DNA of 64,000 nucleotides from Pseudonocardiaceae bacterium YIM PH 21723 (GTDB lineage: Bacteria > Actinomycetota > Actinomycetes > Mycobacteriales > Pseudonocardiaceae), in the NCBI GenBank assembly GCA_003600225.1, contig QZFT01000011.1, forward strand, positions 1 through 64,000, read 5' to 3'. The notes beneath the pieces are model-generated. The model did no database searches. It was not told where the DNA came from and saw nothing but the letters and a program-made list of their open reading frames with translations. The position numbers and the translations under genes are program-made. Of this stretch, positions 10,613 through 20,194 are shown in pieces; position 1 is the stretch's first letter; each line of letters starts with the position of its first letter.

Positions 10613-11362
10613 TCAGCCGTACGTATCCCTGGGGCCCCTGCCCTGCACGGTCCGCGGCCCTTTCTTCCAGCTCGGCGCCGTGGGTCCCTGGATCTTCAAC
10701 TTCTTCACCACGCCATTGCCCACGCCGGCGGCGATCCGGCTGAGCAACTGCTTCTGCAGCAGCCGCAACTGGGTGGCCCACGCGGTGGAACTGGCCTGTA
10801 CCTGAAGCTCGCCGTCCTTGAGGCTGATCGGCGTCGAGTGCTCGGCGACCTCGGCTCCCACCAGGTGCGCCCACCGGCTGATGACCACGCCGCCGGACAG
10901 GTTCTCCCGCCAGCCCCGGTCCATCGCGATGCGCGAGGCCAGCCTGCCCAGCGGCTGCGGATCCCGCTGTTCGTCCGCGCCCGGCCCTGACCAGCGGCGG
11001 CGGAGCCGGCTGCCGCGCCGGTTGCCACCGGTTCCGGACACCCCGGTTCCGCGACGCTGAGTAGTTCCCTTAGACTTTGCCTTGTCGCGAGCCGCCTGCA
11101 GCGCCGCGCGTGCCAGGTCAGAACCCTTGAGTGGCTCTCCTTGCGAGCCTTGACCAGGTGCAATCTTTGAAGAAGCGTCACCCGTCTGTGGCATCAAGTT
11201 GCCAGACTGGCTCTGCTGAGTAGGCGAGTGTCCGGGCCGTCGCGCTGAGTTATCCACACTATCCACAGGTTTGTCCCCAGTTGCGTGACGTCGCAACTGG
11301 TTGTCGTTTACCCAGTGTTGTGGTTTTGAGACCTGCCGGTGCTCATGATCGTTATTCGGCAC
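10613..11362 (-). CDS. dciA: DciA-type replicative helicase loader (DUF721)
   Basis: The product has 249 residues with a long polar, basic N-terminal half and a C-terminal DUF721 domain (about 125-230: [51 protein letters not shown]). DciA is the ancestral bacterial loader of the DnaB helicase where DnaC/DnaI is absent. Position between recF and gyrB is the standard actinobacterial one. The ATG overlaps the recF stop by 11 bases, pointing to translational coupling. The 5' part of the gene holds three DnaA-box-like 9-mers, unusual inside a coding region. Confidence 0.92.
   Translation of the reverse strand: MPNNDHEHRQVSKPQHWVNDNQLRRHATGDKPVDSVDNSARRPGHSPTQQSQSGNLMPQTGDASSKIAPGQGSQGEPLKGSDLARAALQAARDKAKSKGTTQRRGTGVSGTGGNRRGSRLRRRWSGPGADEQRDPQPLGRLASRIAMDRGWRENLSGGVVISRWAHLVGAEVAEHSTPISLKDGELQVQASSTAWATQLRLLQKQLLSRIAAGVGNGVVKKLKIQGPTAPSWKKGPRTVQGRGPRDTYG
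11250..11279 (+). promoter_or_regulatory. DnaA-box-like cluster inside dciA
   Basis: TTATCCACA (11250-11258, perfect classical box), CTATCCACA (11259-11267) and TTGTCCCCA (11271-11279) lie head to tail within 30 bases in the coding sequence for the disordered N-terminus of DciA. Such close spacing is typical of functional DnaA clusters. Codon use alone could produce one such site but hardly three. Confidence 0.5.
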
Positions 11363-12503
11363 GTGTTATCTCCCCGCCCGCCACGCGATACTTGGCTCCG
11401 GTCAGTTCCCGCGGCACGTCCTCTTCCACGGCGGCGGTGACGAAGACCTGCTCGGCTCCCACCGCCATCTCCGCCAGGCACGTGCGCCGCCGCCGGTCCA
11501 GTTCGGCGAACACGTCGTCCAGGATCAGCACCGGCTCGATGCCGTCGGCCCGGAGCACCTCGCAGGACGCGAGCCGGAGCGCCAACGCGAACGACCAGGA
11601 CTCGCCGTGACTGGCGTAGCCCTTGGCCGGGTGATCACCGAGGACCAGTTCCAGCTCATCGCGGTGCGGGCCGACCAGGCACACCCCGCGATCCAGCTCC
11701 TGCTGCCGCATCTCGCTGAGCCGCTGGAGCAGCAGTACTTCCAGCAACTCCAGGTCGGCGCGCTTTCCGTCCGGCACACCGAACTCCGGTGGCAACGCGT
11801 CTCCGAGGCTGCTCTTGTACTTGATCGTGGCCGGTCGTGATTCCGGCGCGACGCCCGCATAGGCGGCGGTGAGCCGGGGGCCGAGGTCGGCGACCAGGTC
11901 CAGCCGGGCGCCGAGCAGTGCGGCACCGTGTTTGGCCAGGTGACCGTCCCAGACCTCCAATGTCGACAAGTCGGCACTGGAACTGCCCCGCCGCCCACCG
12001 GCGGACTTCAGCAGGGCGCCGCGTTGCCGCAGCACCTTCTCGTAGTCGGCGCGCACCCCAGCCATCCGGGGCATCCGGGTCACCAGGGCATCGTCCATGA
12101 ACCGGCGGCGTTCGCCGGGATCGCCACGCACCAGGGCCAGATCCTCGGGCGCGAACAACACGGTGCGGATGATGCCCAGCACTTCACGCGGCCGGGGCAT
12201 CTGTGCCCGGTTGATCCGCGCGCGGTTGGCCTTCCCGGCGGTGATCTCCAGTTCGACGAGTAGTTCCCGGCCCTCGTTGACCACGGCGGTGCGCACCACG
12301 GCGCGCTGCGCACCCTGCCGGATCAGCGGGGCGTCGGTGGCCACCCGGTGCGAACTCAGGGTGGCCACATAGCCGATGGCTTCGACCAGGTTGGTCTTGC
12401 CTTGTCCATTGGCGCCGACGAGAACACTCGGACCAGGTTCAAAGGCAAGATCCGCCTGCGCCCAGGAACGAAAGTCGGTCACCTGCAGGTGACGGACGTA
12501 CAC
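11352..12503 (-). CDS. recF: DNA replication and repair protein RecF
   Basis: The SMC-like ATPase of recombinational repair helps load RecA at gaps through RecFOR. The product has 383 residues. The N-terminus [14 protein letters not shown] is characteristic. Walker A is [10 protein letters not shown] near residues 33-42, and the late [14 protein letters not shown] carries Walker B plus D-loop. It starts 9 bases downstream of gnd and overlaps dciA, so it sits in the dnaN-gnd-recF-dciA line. Confidence 0.98.
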   Translation of the reverse strand: MYVRHLQVTDFRSWAQADLAFEPGPSVLVGANGQGKTNLVEAIGYVATLSSHRVATDAPLIRQGAQRAVVRTAVVNEGRELLVELEITAGKANRARINRAQMPRPREVLGIIRTVLFAPEDLALVRGDPGERRRFMDDALVTRMPRMAGVRADYEKVLRQRGALLKSAGGRRGSSSADLSTLEVWDGHLAKHGAALLGARLDLVADLGPRLTAAYAGVAPESRPATIKYKSSLGDALPPEFGVPDGKRADLELLEVLLLQRLSEMRQQELDRGVCLVGPHRDELELVLGDHPAKGYASHGESWSFALALRLASCEVLRADGIEPVLILDDVFAELDRRRRTCLAEMAVGAEQVFVTAAVEEDVPRELTGAKYRVAGGEITRAE

Positions 12504-12512
12504 GTTTGTCCT

Positions 12513-13397
12513 TTACTCAGCGGCTTTCTTGACGGCGTGCCCGCCGAACTGGTTGCGCAGCGCGGCGACCGCCTTCATCGCCGGCGAATCATCCTGCCGG
12601 GAAACGAATCGGGCGAACAGCGCCGCGGAGATCACCGGCGCCGGAACGCGGTGGTTGATCGCCTCTTCGACGGTCCACCGGCCCTCACCGGAGTCCTCGA
12701 CATAGCCGGAGATCGCGGCCAGCTTCGGGTCCTCGTCAAGGGCCTTCACCAGCAGGTCCAGCAGCCAGGACCGGACGACGGTGCCTCGCGTCCACGCCTT
12801 GAGCACGCCCGGAACGTCATGCACGTTCTCGTTTGCGGACAGGAGTTCGAAGCCCTCCGCATACGCCTGCATCAGGCCGTATTCGATGCCGTTGTGCACC
12901 ATCTTCGAGAAGTGGCCCGCGCCCACCGGACCGGCGTGCACGAATCCTTCTTCCCGCGGGCCCTCCGGGCGCAGGGCGTCGAAGATCGGCATGAGCTTCT
13001 GCACGTCTTCGCCTGAGCCACCGACCATCAGGCCGTAGCCGTTGTCCTTGCCCCAGACGCCGCCGGAGACGCCGCAGTCGATGTAGCCGATCTGCTTCTC
13101 GGCCAACAGCTTCGCGTGCACCTCGTCATCGGTGAACCGCGAGTTGCCGCCGTCGATGACGATGTCGCCGGGCGACAGCAGCCCGCTCAGCTGCTGCACG
13201 GTCTCCCGGGTCGGGTCGCCGGCCGGGATCATCACCCAGATCGCCCGCGGTGCTTCGAGCGCACCGACCAGGCTCTCCAGCGAATCCACATCGGTGTTGT
13301 CGCTCTGCGCGTAGCCGATGACCTCGTGACCGGCGGCGCGCAGCCGGTCACGCATGTTGCCGCCCATCTTGCCGAGGCCGATGAGTCCGAGCTGCAC
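12513..13397 (-). CDS. gnd: 6-phosphogluconate dehydrogenase, short (GndA-like) type
   Basis: The enzyme oxidises and decarboxylates 6-phosphogluconate to ribulose 5-phosphate in the oxidative pentose phosphate pathway. The 294-residue length marks the short form. The Rossmann motif GLIGLGKMGGNM is at the N-terminus, followed by VIDGGNSRF, CGVSGGVWGKDNGYGLMVGG and GPVGAGHFSKMVHNGIEYG with the catalytic lysine and histidine region. Its place between dnaN and recF is conserved in many actinomycetes. Confidence 0.96.
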   Translation of the reverse strand: MQLGLIGLGKMGGNMRDRLRAAGHEVIGYAQSDNTDVDSLESLVGALEAPRAIWVMIPAGDPTRETVQQLSGLLSPGDIVIDGGNSRFTDDEVHAKLLAEKQIGYIDCGVSGGVWGKDNGYGLMVGGSGEDVQKLMPIFDALRPEGPREEGFVHAGPVGAGHFSKMVHNGIEYGLMQAYAEGFELLSANENVHDVPGVLKAWTRGTVVRSWLLDLLVKALDEDPKLAAISGYVEDSGEGRWTVEEAINHRVPAPVISAALFARFVSRQDDSPAMKAVAALRNQFGGHAVKKAAE

Positions 13398-13431
13398 AGT
13401 TTTCCCCTTAGATTCGCAAGACGCAGGTCGT

Positions 13432-14556
13432 CTAGCCCGGCAGACGCACGGGCATCAACAGGTACAGGTAACCAGGAATGACCTCACCCGCGTCGTTCAC
13501 CGGCTTGATCAGCGCGGGACGACTCGGGGTGGTAAACGACAACTGGGCGCGGTCGGTGCGCAGCGCCCCCAGGCCGTCCAGCAGGTAGGCCGGGTTGAAG
13601 GCGATGGTCAGCGGGTCGCCGGAGAGCTCGACGGGCAGCTCTTCCTCGGCCGAACCCTCATCGTCGCCACCGGCGGACAGCCGCAGCGAGGTTTCGGTGA
13701 ACTCCAGCCGCACCTGGGTGCCGCGCTCGGCGACCAGGGACACGCGCTTGATCGCCTCGACCAGCGGGGCGACGTCGACCACCGCCGCGGCGTTGTGCTC
13801 GGCGGGCAGCAGCTGGCGGTACTTGGGGAACTCCGCGTCCAGCAGCCGGCTGGTGGTGCGCCGCCCGGAACCGGACAGGCCGAGCAGGCCGTCACCGGAG
13901 CCGAGGGAGATCTCCACCTTCGAGCCGGAGGAGCCCAGGGTCTTCGCGGCGTCGGACAGGGTCTTGGCCGGGACCAGCAGGTTCGTGTTGCTGACGGTGC
14001 CGGTCGGCTCCCAGGACAGCTCGCGCATGGCCAGCCGGAACCGGTCGGTCGCGACGAGGGTCAGCTTCTCGTCCTCGATCTCCAGCCGGACGCCGGTGAG
14101 CATCGGCAGCGTGTCGTCCTTACCCGCGGCGACGGCGACCTGGCCGACCGACTCGGCGAAGACATCGGGGGCGACCGCACCGGCGAGCTGCGGCATGTCC
14201 GGCAGTGCCGGGTAGTCCTCCACCGGCATGGTGGGCAGGCTGAATCGCGCGCTGCCACAGGTGATCGTCACCCGGGCACCCTCGACGGTGAGCTCCACCG
14301 GGTGGTTCGGCAGCGACTTGGTGATGTCGGCCAGCAGCCGGCCGGAGACCAGGGTGCGCCCGGCGTCGGCGATGGTGGCGGCGACGCCGCACTGCGCGGA
14401 GACCTCGTAGTCGAACCCGGACACGGTCAGCGTCTCGCCGGTCTCCGCGTCCAGCAGCACCCCGCCAAGAACGGGCACCGGCGGGCGAGACGGCAGGCTG
14501 CGTGCCACCCAGGCAACGGCCTCGGCGAGCCCGTCACGCTCGACACGGATCTTCAT
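13432..14556 (-). CDS. dnaN: DNA polymerase III beta sliding clamp
   Basis: The ring-shaped clamp gives processivity to the replicase and docks DnaE, DnaX clamp loader and repair polymerases. The 374 residues form three repeated domains. The N-terminus [21 protein letters not shown] and the end [16 protein letters not shown] are typical of actinobacterial clamps. It is first in its gene line, directly beside the DnaA-box/AT-rich region. Unusually, three extra genes stand between it and dnaA. Confidence 0.98.
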   Translation of the reverse strand: MKIRVERDGLAEAVAWVARSLPSRPPVPVLGGVLLDAETGETLTVSGFDYEVSAQCGVAATIADAGRTLVSGRLLADITKSLPNHPVELTVEGARVTITCGSARFSLPTMPVEDYPALPDMPQLAGAVAPDVFAESVGQVAVAAGKDDTLPMLTGVRLEIEDEKLTLVATDRFRLAMRELSWEPTGTVSNTNLLVPAKTLSDAAKTLGSSGSKVEISLGSGDGLLGLSGSGRRTTSRLLDAEFPKYRQLLPAEHNAAAVVDVAPLVEAIKRVSLVAERGTQVRLEFTETSLRLSAGGDDEGSAEEELPVELSGDPLTIAFNPAYLLDGLGALRTDRAQLSFTTPSRPALIKPVNDAGEVIPGYLYLLMPVRLPG

Positions 14557-14759
14557 GGAGGTGTCCCTTCCGACGATTCGACAGCACTAGCCCCGAGAAG
14601 GGGCAGTGACTTCGAGCCAAGACCACGGCGGCGGTCAGCGCAAAAGATCCGCGCCTGGGTTCACCGCTCGGTGGTTGGTGCTCGAACACCGTAGAACCTC
14701 CCGGGGGTCCACGTCATCTCGGCCCCGTCCCTGCCGCCCGAGCCGTCTTGGACCGGACA

Positions 14760-15110
14760 GGAGGCTGTCCATCCACGTTGTGCACATCCCCAACTTTTTC
14801 TTTGTTTTTTCTTTTATAAGAGAGAAAAACAGGACTAGTAGTAGGGGTTGTGGGTTGTGTGGACAGAGCCTAAAAGCCCAGGTAGCCCCGTTGCCACTGA
14901 TGTGGACTGCACAGCCTGTTGATACGTGGACAACTCGGGCCGCCGGTGGACAACTTTTCGGGGACGGTGATCCGTCCACAGTTGCCCCCAGTTGTACACA
15001 CAGTTTTCCACTGATCCGCCCACACCCGCGCCCACACCACCGCCAACAGGCTGCACACAGGCTGCCCCCAAGTTGTCGACAGGGTTACCCACAGAATGTG
15101 GATGGTCCGC
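14760..15110. other. oriC: Probable core of oriC (AT-rich stretch plus DnaA boxes)
   Basis: The 650-base gap between dnaN and the next gene holds about eleven sites within one to three mismatches of TTGTCCACA. Plus-strand examples are TTGTGCACA 14778-14786, CCGTCCACA 14972-14980, TTGTACACA 14992-15000, TTGTCGACA 15073-15081 and TTACCCACA 15085-15093. Minus-strand examples are at 14858-14866, 14901-14909, 14925-14933, 14945-14953 and 15097-15105. A marked AT-rich segment lies at one side. Gene direction flips around this interval, as expected for the origin. Most boxes are imperfect, as in streptomycete origins. Confidence 0.75.
14791..14840. other. AT-rich candidate DNA unwinding element
   Basis: A T-rich then A-rich run (caactttttctttg ... 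cttttataagagagaaaaac) is the most AT-rich segment in this high-GC neighbourhood and begins four bases after the TTGTGCACA site. It would be the natural place for duplex opening by DnaA. Confidence 0.6.
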
Positions 15111-15206
15111 GATCTTGTCCTTTCATCCCATTGAGGCCGAGCCCACATCTGCCCGTGTCCGATTCGTTCAAGCCACGGCGGGGCGCACGCTCCTACCGTG
15201 CGGGGC

Positions 15207-16082
15207 ATGACGATCGCAGCCGCAACACCCTTCATCTGGCAGAGCGCCCGCGTCCTGGAGCAGCGCCGGTTCCTGGCCCTGTTCGCCGACGGCCCGGTCG
15301 AACCGGTGCTGACCTGCCTGGATGGCTATCGATGCGTGGACGGAGGCTACGGTTTCGCCCTGGAACCGGACGGCCGGGGCCCGGGCAGCCAGCCGGTCGC
15401 CGCGTTGTTCGCGCTGGCCATCGCCGAGCAGCTCGGCGGTATCTCCAGGGTCGCCGAGCGGTTGGACGGCTACTTCTCGTCCGTGACCTGCCCCGATGGC
15501 GGTCTGCGGTTCGTGGACCCGGCCATCGACGGTTATCCGCGGGCTCCCTGGTGGCAGTTCACCGAGGAGCCGGTCGGCTCGCTCATTCCCACCGCGAACA
15601 TCCTCGGGATCCTGCATCGGGCGGGCGTGGAGCAGAAGTGGATGGACGCCGCCACCGAGTTCTGCTGGGCCGCCATCGACCGGCTGACCAGCACACATCC
15701 CTATGAACTGAATGCCTGCGTGCAGTTCCTGGATGCCTTCTCCTCGGATCGCGCCGTCGAGGCGGCCGCGCGACTGGGACGGATCTGCCGGGAGCAGGAG
15801 TTGGTCGCGTTGCCTGCCGGTGGCGGTGAGGTGCCGGGCGGCACGCACGAGGAGAGGTTCTTCCCGCATCTGTACGCGTCCTCGCCGGTCAGTCATGCCG
15901 CCCGGTGGTTCAGCGCCGAGGAACTGGCCTGGTCGCTGGACCTGCTGGCCGCCGAGCAGCAGCCGGACGGTGGTTGGCCGGTGCCGTGGGCGGTGTGGAC
16001 GCCCGTGGTGGAGCACGAATGGCGGCCGGTCCTGACGATCGACGCCCTGTGCACACTTCGCGCCTATGGACGGGCGATCTGA
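15207..16082 (+). CDS. Alpha-toroid (prenyltransferase/terpene-cyclase-like) protein
   Basis: The 291-residue product shows repeated helical-barrel motifs: DGGYGFALEPDG, CPDGGLRFVDP and QQPDGGWPVPW. These resemble the QW-type repeats of the squalene-hopene cyclase / prenyltransferase alpha-toroid superfamily. It is much shorter than a cyclase and no DXDD or other catalytic motif is visible, so a catalytic role is unproven. ATG 15207 is preferred over GTG 15198. It lies in the dnaN-dnaA interval, oriented opposite to both, immediately beside the putative core origin. Confidence 0.75.
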   Translation: MTIAAATPFIWQSARVLEQRRFLALFADGPVEPVLTCLDGYRCVDGGYGFALEPDGRGPGSQPVAALFALAIAEQLGGISRVAERLDGYFSSVTCPDGGLRFVDPAIDGYPRAPWWQFTEEPVGSLIPTANILGILHRAGVEQKWMDAATEFCWAAIDRLTSTHPYELNACVQFLDAFSSDRAVEAAARLGRICREQELVALPAGGGEVPGGTHEERFFPHLYASSPVSHAARWFSAEELAWSLDLLAAEQQPDGGWPVPWAVWTPVVEHEWRPVLTIDALCTLRAYGRAI

Positions 16083-16095
16083 CTGTGGGCGGAGT

Positions 16096-16270
16096 TGTCC
16101 ACCTGTGGGTAGAACCTGTGCATAACCGCTCTGGCCTGCTGTGAGTTCTGCCCGGGGTGTGAACTACCCGGATGCGGCTTGTGGAGTCCTGAGTTGTCCA
16201 CCGATGTGGACAGCTCAGGAAGTTATCCACCTTCCTGGCAGCCGGGAGGGGTTGTCCCCATTGTGGATCC
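16096..16270. promoter_or_regulatory. Second DnaA-box cluster
   Basis: Between the toroid and cupin genes are TTGTCCACC (16096-16104), TGTGCATAA (16118-16126), TTGTCCACC (16194-16202), TGTGGACAG (16205-16213), TTATCCACC (16223-16231), TTGTCCCCA (16252-16260) and TGTGGATCC (16262-16270). The density, about one per 25 bases, is well above background, so this may be part of a split oriC. Confidence 0.65.
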
Positions 16271-16341
16271 GTTGCGGCACAGGTCGTCTACATCGGACAA
16301 GTCGGTTGCGGATCACCGTTCCAGCAGGCGATTTTGGAGGC

Positions 16342-16695
16342 ATGGATCTCCTGCAGGCCTTCGAAGGCATTGGCACCTGGTCGCCACACATCGTCGCCAC
16401 GGTGAACGACACGGACGTGAAGATCGTCGAGCTGGACGGCGAGTTCGTCTGGCACTCGCATCCGGAGACCGACGAGCTCTTCCTGGTGCTGTCCGGCTCG
16501 CTGACACTGGAACTGGCTGGCCGCGAACCGGTGGTGCTCGGCCCGATGCAGCTGTTCACCGTCCCCCGCTCCGTGGAGCACCGCCCGGTCGCCGCCCCCG
16601 GCACCCGGGTCATCCTGATCGAGGCCGGCGGCACCGTGAACACCGGCGACGCTCAGGATCCCCGGTTCCGGCCCACTACCGGCACTCCGCTGTGA
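16342..16695 (+). CDS. Small cupin-domain protein
   Basis: The 117-residue product is a single cupin barrel. Cupin motif 1 is visible as WHSHPETDELFLVLSG (His-x-His ... Glu metal ligands, residues about 37-52) and motif 2 as VPRSVEHRPVAAPG. Such proteins bind a divalent metal or act as small isomerases or sensors; the ligand is unknown. Start ATG 16342 is preferred because upstream in-frame sequence is the DnaA-box region, although the GGAGG just before it is closer than ideal. It lies inside the dnaN-dnaA interval. Confidence 0.8.
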   Translation: MDLLQAFEGIGTWSPHIVATVNDTDVKIVELDGEFVWHSHPETDELFLVLSGSLTLELAGREPVVLGPMQLFTVPRSVEHRPVAAPGTRVILIEAGGTVNTGDAQDPRFRPTTGTPL

Positions 16696-16715
16696 ATTCC
16701 TGCTTTCTCCCCAAC

Positions 16716-16893
16716 TTGTCCACAGCAATCCACACTGTCCACAATTTCGGCTACATGCCCACTGACCTGCGCATTCCCCGGGTAAATTCCGTAGCGTTGG
16801 AGAGGTCAGCCCCCTGGGAGGGCGGGGCCTGTGTTCTGGGCGGGAGAGTTGATCTTGCTGGAGTGGGGATGATCGGGATCTGAGTTGTGCACA
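16716..16893 (+). promoter_or_regulatory. Third DnaA-box cluster
   Basis: In the gap between the convergent cupin and AraC genes lie TTGTCCACA (16716-16724, perfect), CAATCCACA (16726-16734), CTGTCCACA (16735-16743) and TTGTGCACA (16885-16893). The first three are packed in 28 bases. Another near-match, TGTGGATTG, lies at 16938-16946 inside the AraC gene end. Confidence 0.6.
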
Positions 16894-16930
16894 GGGTGTG
16901 TGCACAGGCTGTGAACAGCGGTTATGGGGG

Positions 16931-17641
16931 TCAGGACTGTGGATTGGCTGGGGTTCTGCTGTGGATGAGAGCCTGGGTTGACAGGCCGCTGAAGGTGCGG
17001 GTGTCCCGGCTGAAATGGGCCTGGTCGGCGTAGCCGGTTCCGGCCGCCACCTCCGCCAGTGGGCGGCCGGATTCGGCCAGCTGCAGGGCACGCCGGAAGC
17101 GCAGGATGCGGTGCAGCGTCCGGTAGCCGTATCCGAAGGCCTGGGTGCACCGGCGGTGCAGGGTGCGCTCGGTGATCCCCAGTCGGTCGGCCATGGTGCT
17201 CACCGGCGCCGCTGTGCGGGCGATCAGTGCGATGCCGGGGTCGACCTCGGGGGCCTCGGCCAGCAGCCGCAGTACCGCCGACTCGAGCAGCTGACAGCCC
17301 TGTGCGAGCGAGCGCGCCTCGGCCAGTTCATCGGTCAGGTACTTCGCCGGGGTCCACAGCTCCGTCGCTGCCGGACGTTCGTTGCGCAGCTGGTGTCCGG
17401 GGATGCCGAGCAGTGTCGGGCCGATGCCGGGCTGGAAGCGGACACCGAGGAACCGGGTGCCCGGTGTCGCCGAGGTGAGCCACGCGCCGGTGTCCGGCCC
17501 GGCCAGGGTCAGCTGTTCACCGTCGAAGATCAGATCGGTGCGGGCATCCGGCAGGATCCGGGTGGGCTCGGTGGCGATGTGCAGCCAGAAGCAGTCGATG
17601 ATCGGAGTAAGCCGCGGCCGGGGCCGCCACTCCCGGTACAT
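16931..17641 (-). CDS. AraC-family transcriptional regulator coupled to dnaA
   Basis: The 236-residue product has an N-terminal DUF6597-like sensor part ([21 protein letters not shown] ... VRFQPG) and a C-terminal AraC double HTH (about 140-225: STMADRLGITERTLHRRCTQ, LAEVAAGTGYADQAHFSRD). Its ATG shares one base with the dnaA TGA stop (TGATG), so ribosomes finishing dnaA could re-initiate here. This arrangement is not part of the conserved dnaA-dnaN layout. Targets are unknown; the neighbouring cupin and toroid genes are possible. Confidence 0.85.
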   Translation of the reverse strand: MYREWRPRPRLTPIIDCFWLHIATEPTRILPDARTDLIFDGEQLTLAGPDTGAWLTSATPGTRFLGVRFQPGIGPTLLGIPGHQLRNERPAATELWTPAKYLTDELAEARSLAQGCQLLESAVLRLLAEAPEVDPGIALIARTAAPVSTMADRLGITERTLHRRCTQAFGYGYRTLHRILRFRRALQLAESGRPLAEVAAGTGYADQAHFSRDTRTFSGLSTQALIHSRTPANPQS

Positions 17642-19422
17642 CAGCCGCGGGCGCGCTGCTTGATCCGGGAGGTCAGCTCCTGGACCTGGTCGTAGACCCG
17701 GCGCCGCTCGGTCATCTCCTTGCGGATCTTCTTGTCCGCGTGCATGACCGTGGTGTGGTCCCGGCCGCCGAAGGTCTGCCCGATCTTGGGCAGCGACAGG
17801 TCGGTCAGCTCCCGGCAGAGGTACATGGTGATCTGCCGCGCCTGGGCGAGCGCCTTGGTCTTACCCGGGCCGCACAGGTCGTCGATGCTGACACCGAAGT
17901 ACTCCGCGGTGACCGCCATGATCGTGGAGGCGGTGATCTCCGGTACCTGGGAGTCGGGGATCAGGTCACGCAGCACGATCTCGGCCAGCTGTACGTCCAC
18001 CGGCTGCCGGTTGAGCGAGGCGAACGCGGTGACGCGGATGAGCGCGCCTTCCAGCTCGCGGATGTTGCGCTCTATACGGGCGGCGATGAACTCCAGCACC
18101 TCGGCGGGCGCGGCCAGCCGGTCCTGCGCGGCCTTCTTGCGCAGAATCGCGATCCGGGTCTCCAGCTCTGGCGGCTGGATGTCGGTGATCAGGCCCCACT
18201 CGAACCGGGTACGCAGCCGGTCCTCCAGGGTCTCCAGCCGCTTCGGCGGCCGGTCGGAGGACACCACGATCTGCTTGTTCGCGTTGTGCAGCGTGTTGAA
18301 GGTGTGGAAGAACTCCTCCTGAGTACCTTCCTTGCCCTCTAGGAACTGGATGTCGTCGACCAGCAGAACGTCGACATGTCGATACCGGTTCTGGAAGGCG
18401 ACCTTGCGGTCATCACGCAGCGAGTTGATGAAGTCGTTGGTGAATTCCTCGGTGGACACGTAGCGCACGCGCATGCCGGGGAACAGCCGCTGGGCGTAGT
18501 GCCCGACCGCGTGCAGCAGGTGGGTCTTGCCGAGCCCGGACTCTCCCCAGATGAACAGCGGGTTGTACGCGCGGGCCGGCGCCTCGGAGACGGCGACCGC
18601 CGCCGCGTGGGCGAACCGGTTGGACGCACCGATGACGAACGTGTCGAAGGTGTACTTCTCGTTCAGTCGCGTCTGTGAGCTGGGCCTGCCACCGGCCGGC
18701 GCCGCGTGACTGCCGCTGAACGTCGGCCAGATCTCCTGGGCGGTGGCGAGCGCCTCGCGCTCCTCGTCGACCTCTTCGTCGTCCTCGGACAGCACGGCCT
18801 CCACCGAAGGGGCGGCGGCGTCCATGGCGGGCGAGGTCATCTTTGCCAGCTCGGTGAGGTCCAGCACCTGGGTGGGCGCGTCGTAGTCGTGCACCGGCGG
18901 TTTCGGCGGCTGAGGTGCCTTCGGCTCTTCGTCCAGCAGGCTGGGCTGGTGGCCGGGGATGTTCGAGCGCACCTGGCCGACACCGGTGACGGGGTGGTGA
19001 TTCGGCCGTTCGCGGGGTGGCTCCGGCCGGGAGACGGGCTCCGGCGGCGGAGGGGGCGGCGCCATGCGCTGCTGCTGGGGCTGCGGCTTCGGCGGCGGGT
19101 TGAACGAGGCCAGGGAGACCTTGGACAGCGGCGCCAGCGGGTTCGGCGCGCCGACCAGGGGCGTGGTGTCCACCTTCACCGCGAGCGAGACCCGGCGGCC
19201 GAGCCTGCGGGACAACGCGTCGGTGATCGGGTCGCGCAGCGTGCGCTCGATGGCCTCTTTGGCGAAGTCACTGGGGGCCGCGAGCAGGGCCGTACCGTCC
19301 AGCAGACCGATCGGCCTGGTCACCCGGATCCACGCGCGTTGCTGAGGGGTGAGCTCGTCAGAGGCGGCGGACAGATCGTTCACCACCTGCTCCCAGACCA
19401 GGGCAAGTTCATGATCGGGCAT
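17641..19422 (-). CDS. dnaA: Chromosomal replication initiator DnaA
   Basis: The AAA+ initiator binds DnaA boxes and melts oriC. The product has 593 residues, long because of a Pro-rich disordered domain II (about 100-240) as in streptomycetes. Domain III has Walker [12 protein letters not shown] (about 290-300) and Walker [11 protein letters not shown]. Domain IV holds the DnaA signature [15 protein letters not shown] (about 545-560). The ATG has GAGGGAAG upstream. Two DnaA boxes lie about 130-150 bases before the start and may give autoregulation. Confidence 0.99.
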   Translation of the reverse strand: MPDHELALVWEQVVNDLSAASDELTPQQRAWIRVTRPIGLLDGTALLAAPSDFAKEAIERTLRDPITDALSRRLGRRVSLAVKVDTTPLVGAPNPLAPLSKVSLASFNPPPKPQPQQQRMAPPPPPPEPVSRPEPPRERPNHHPVTGVGQVRSNIPGHQPSLLDEEPKAPQPPKPPVHDYDAPTQVLDLTELAKMTSPAMDAAAPSVEAVLSEDDEEVDEEREALATAQEIWPTFSGSHAAPAGGRPSSQTRLNEKYTFDTFVIGASNRFAHAAAVAVSEAPARAYNPLFIWGESGLGKTHLLHAVGHYAQRLFPGMRVRYVSTEEFTNDFINSLRDDRKVAFQNRYRHVDVLLVDDIQFLEGKEGTQEEFFHTFNTLHNANKQIVVSSDRPPKRLETLEDRLRTRFEWGLITDIQPPELETRIAILRKKAAQDRLAAPAEVLEFIAARIERNIRELEGALIRVTAFASLNRQPVDVQLAEIVLRDLIPDSQVPEITASTIMAVTAEYFGVSIDDLCGPGKTKALAQARQITMYLCRELTDLSLPKIGQTFGGRDHTTVMHADKKIRKEMTERRRVYDQVQELTSRIKQRARG

Positions 19423-20037
19423 GCTGCGGCTTCCCTCCCCTCGTTACGCGGATCTAACGTTTTCGTCGCCTATTGGATCTTGTCAGATCCGAATACGGCG
19501 GATGTTCCCTCAGATGTGTGAGGTCGATCAGGTGATCTAGGCGTACCCGTGTCCACAAAGTTGTCCACACCTGTGTATGAAGGTACGCCAAGACGATCCC
19601 GGTGCCCCCGGTGCCCCGTGCTGTTCACCAGCCGTCGTCACCTGCGACTGGCGTGGTGCCGACGCGGCGGCCGTGCCCGATGTCGGAAGAGGAAAACTAA
19701 CAAGGGTGGCGTCCTGCCACAAGATGACGTTGGCGCGCAAGGCGAGTCATGCCTCTGGCGTGTCGCAAGTGATGCCTGCCCGTCACCGGTGAACCGGACC
19801 CTGATTTGTTGAACGGGGCTCCCAGTGCGTACCCTCGTACGGTCTCCCGTTTTTACCGGCGGGCGTATCGCTGTGCTGCCAGCGGGTAGGTCTACCCGCG
19901 ACACACCACGTCGCAGCCTCCGCTGCTGCGCACAGTATTACTCCCGACGAGCCGGTAGCCAAGTACGCCACGCGTGCAACCTTGGTCGCGGAAGACATAC
20001 CAGCAGACCTCAAGATTGATACGTACGGGAGCCGACC
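19423..20037. other. Intergenic region between divergent dnaA and rpmH
   Basis: The 615-base gap carries no convincing gene. It must hold the dnaA and rpmH promoters. DnaA-box matches GTGTCCACA (19549-19557) and TTGTCCACA (19561-19569, perfect) lie tandemly, about 130 bases before dnaA. Local GC content is lower than in neighbouring genes. Confidence 0.6.
19549..19569 (+). promoter_or_regulatory. Tandem DnaA boxes in the dnaA upstream region
   Basis: GTGTCCACA and TTGTCCACA are separated by three bases. Their place in the dnaA leader suggests autoregulation of dnaA, as known for several bacteria; this is inference from position and consensus match. Confidence 0.6.
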
Positions 20038-20181
20038 GTGGCCAAGGGAAAGCGCACATTCCAGCCCAACAACCGTCGCCGCGCCAAGACCCACGGGTTC
20101 CGGCTGCGCATGCGTACCCGCGCCGGCCGCGCCATTCTGGCTGCTCGCCGTGGCAAGGGTCGCGCCAGCCTGTCCGCCTGA
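20038..20181 (+). CDS. rpmH: 50S ribosomal protein L34
   Basis: The 47-residue basic protein is a component of the large ribosomal subunit. The sequence from GTG 20038 reads [20 protein letters not shown] and continues with [19 protein letters not shown], an unmistakable L34. The start has GGGAG six bases upstream. The gene is short enough to be missed by length-filtered gene finders. It is divergent from dnaA and followed by rnpA 13 bases on, the universal order. Confidence 0.98.
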   Translation: MAKGKRTFQPNNRRRAKTHGFRLRMRTRAGRAILAARRGKGRASLSA

Positions 20182-20194
20182 TAGGGCTGACGCC

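Noticed and set aside
19549-19812. Open frame between dnaA and rpmH
   Set aside because: Starts within DnaA boxes, has low third-position GC and lacks any family signal.
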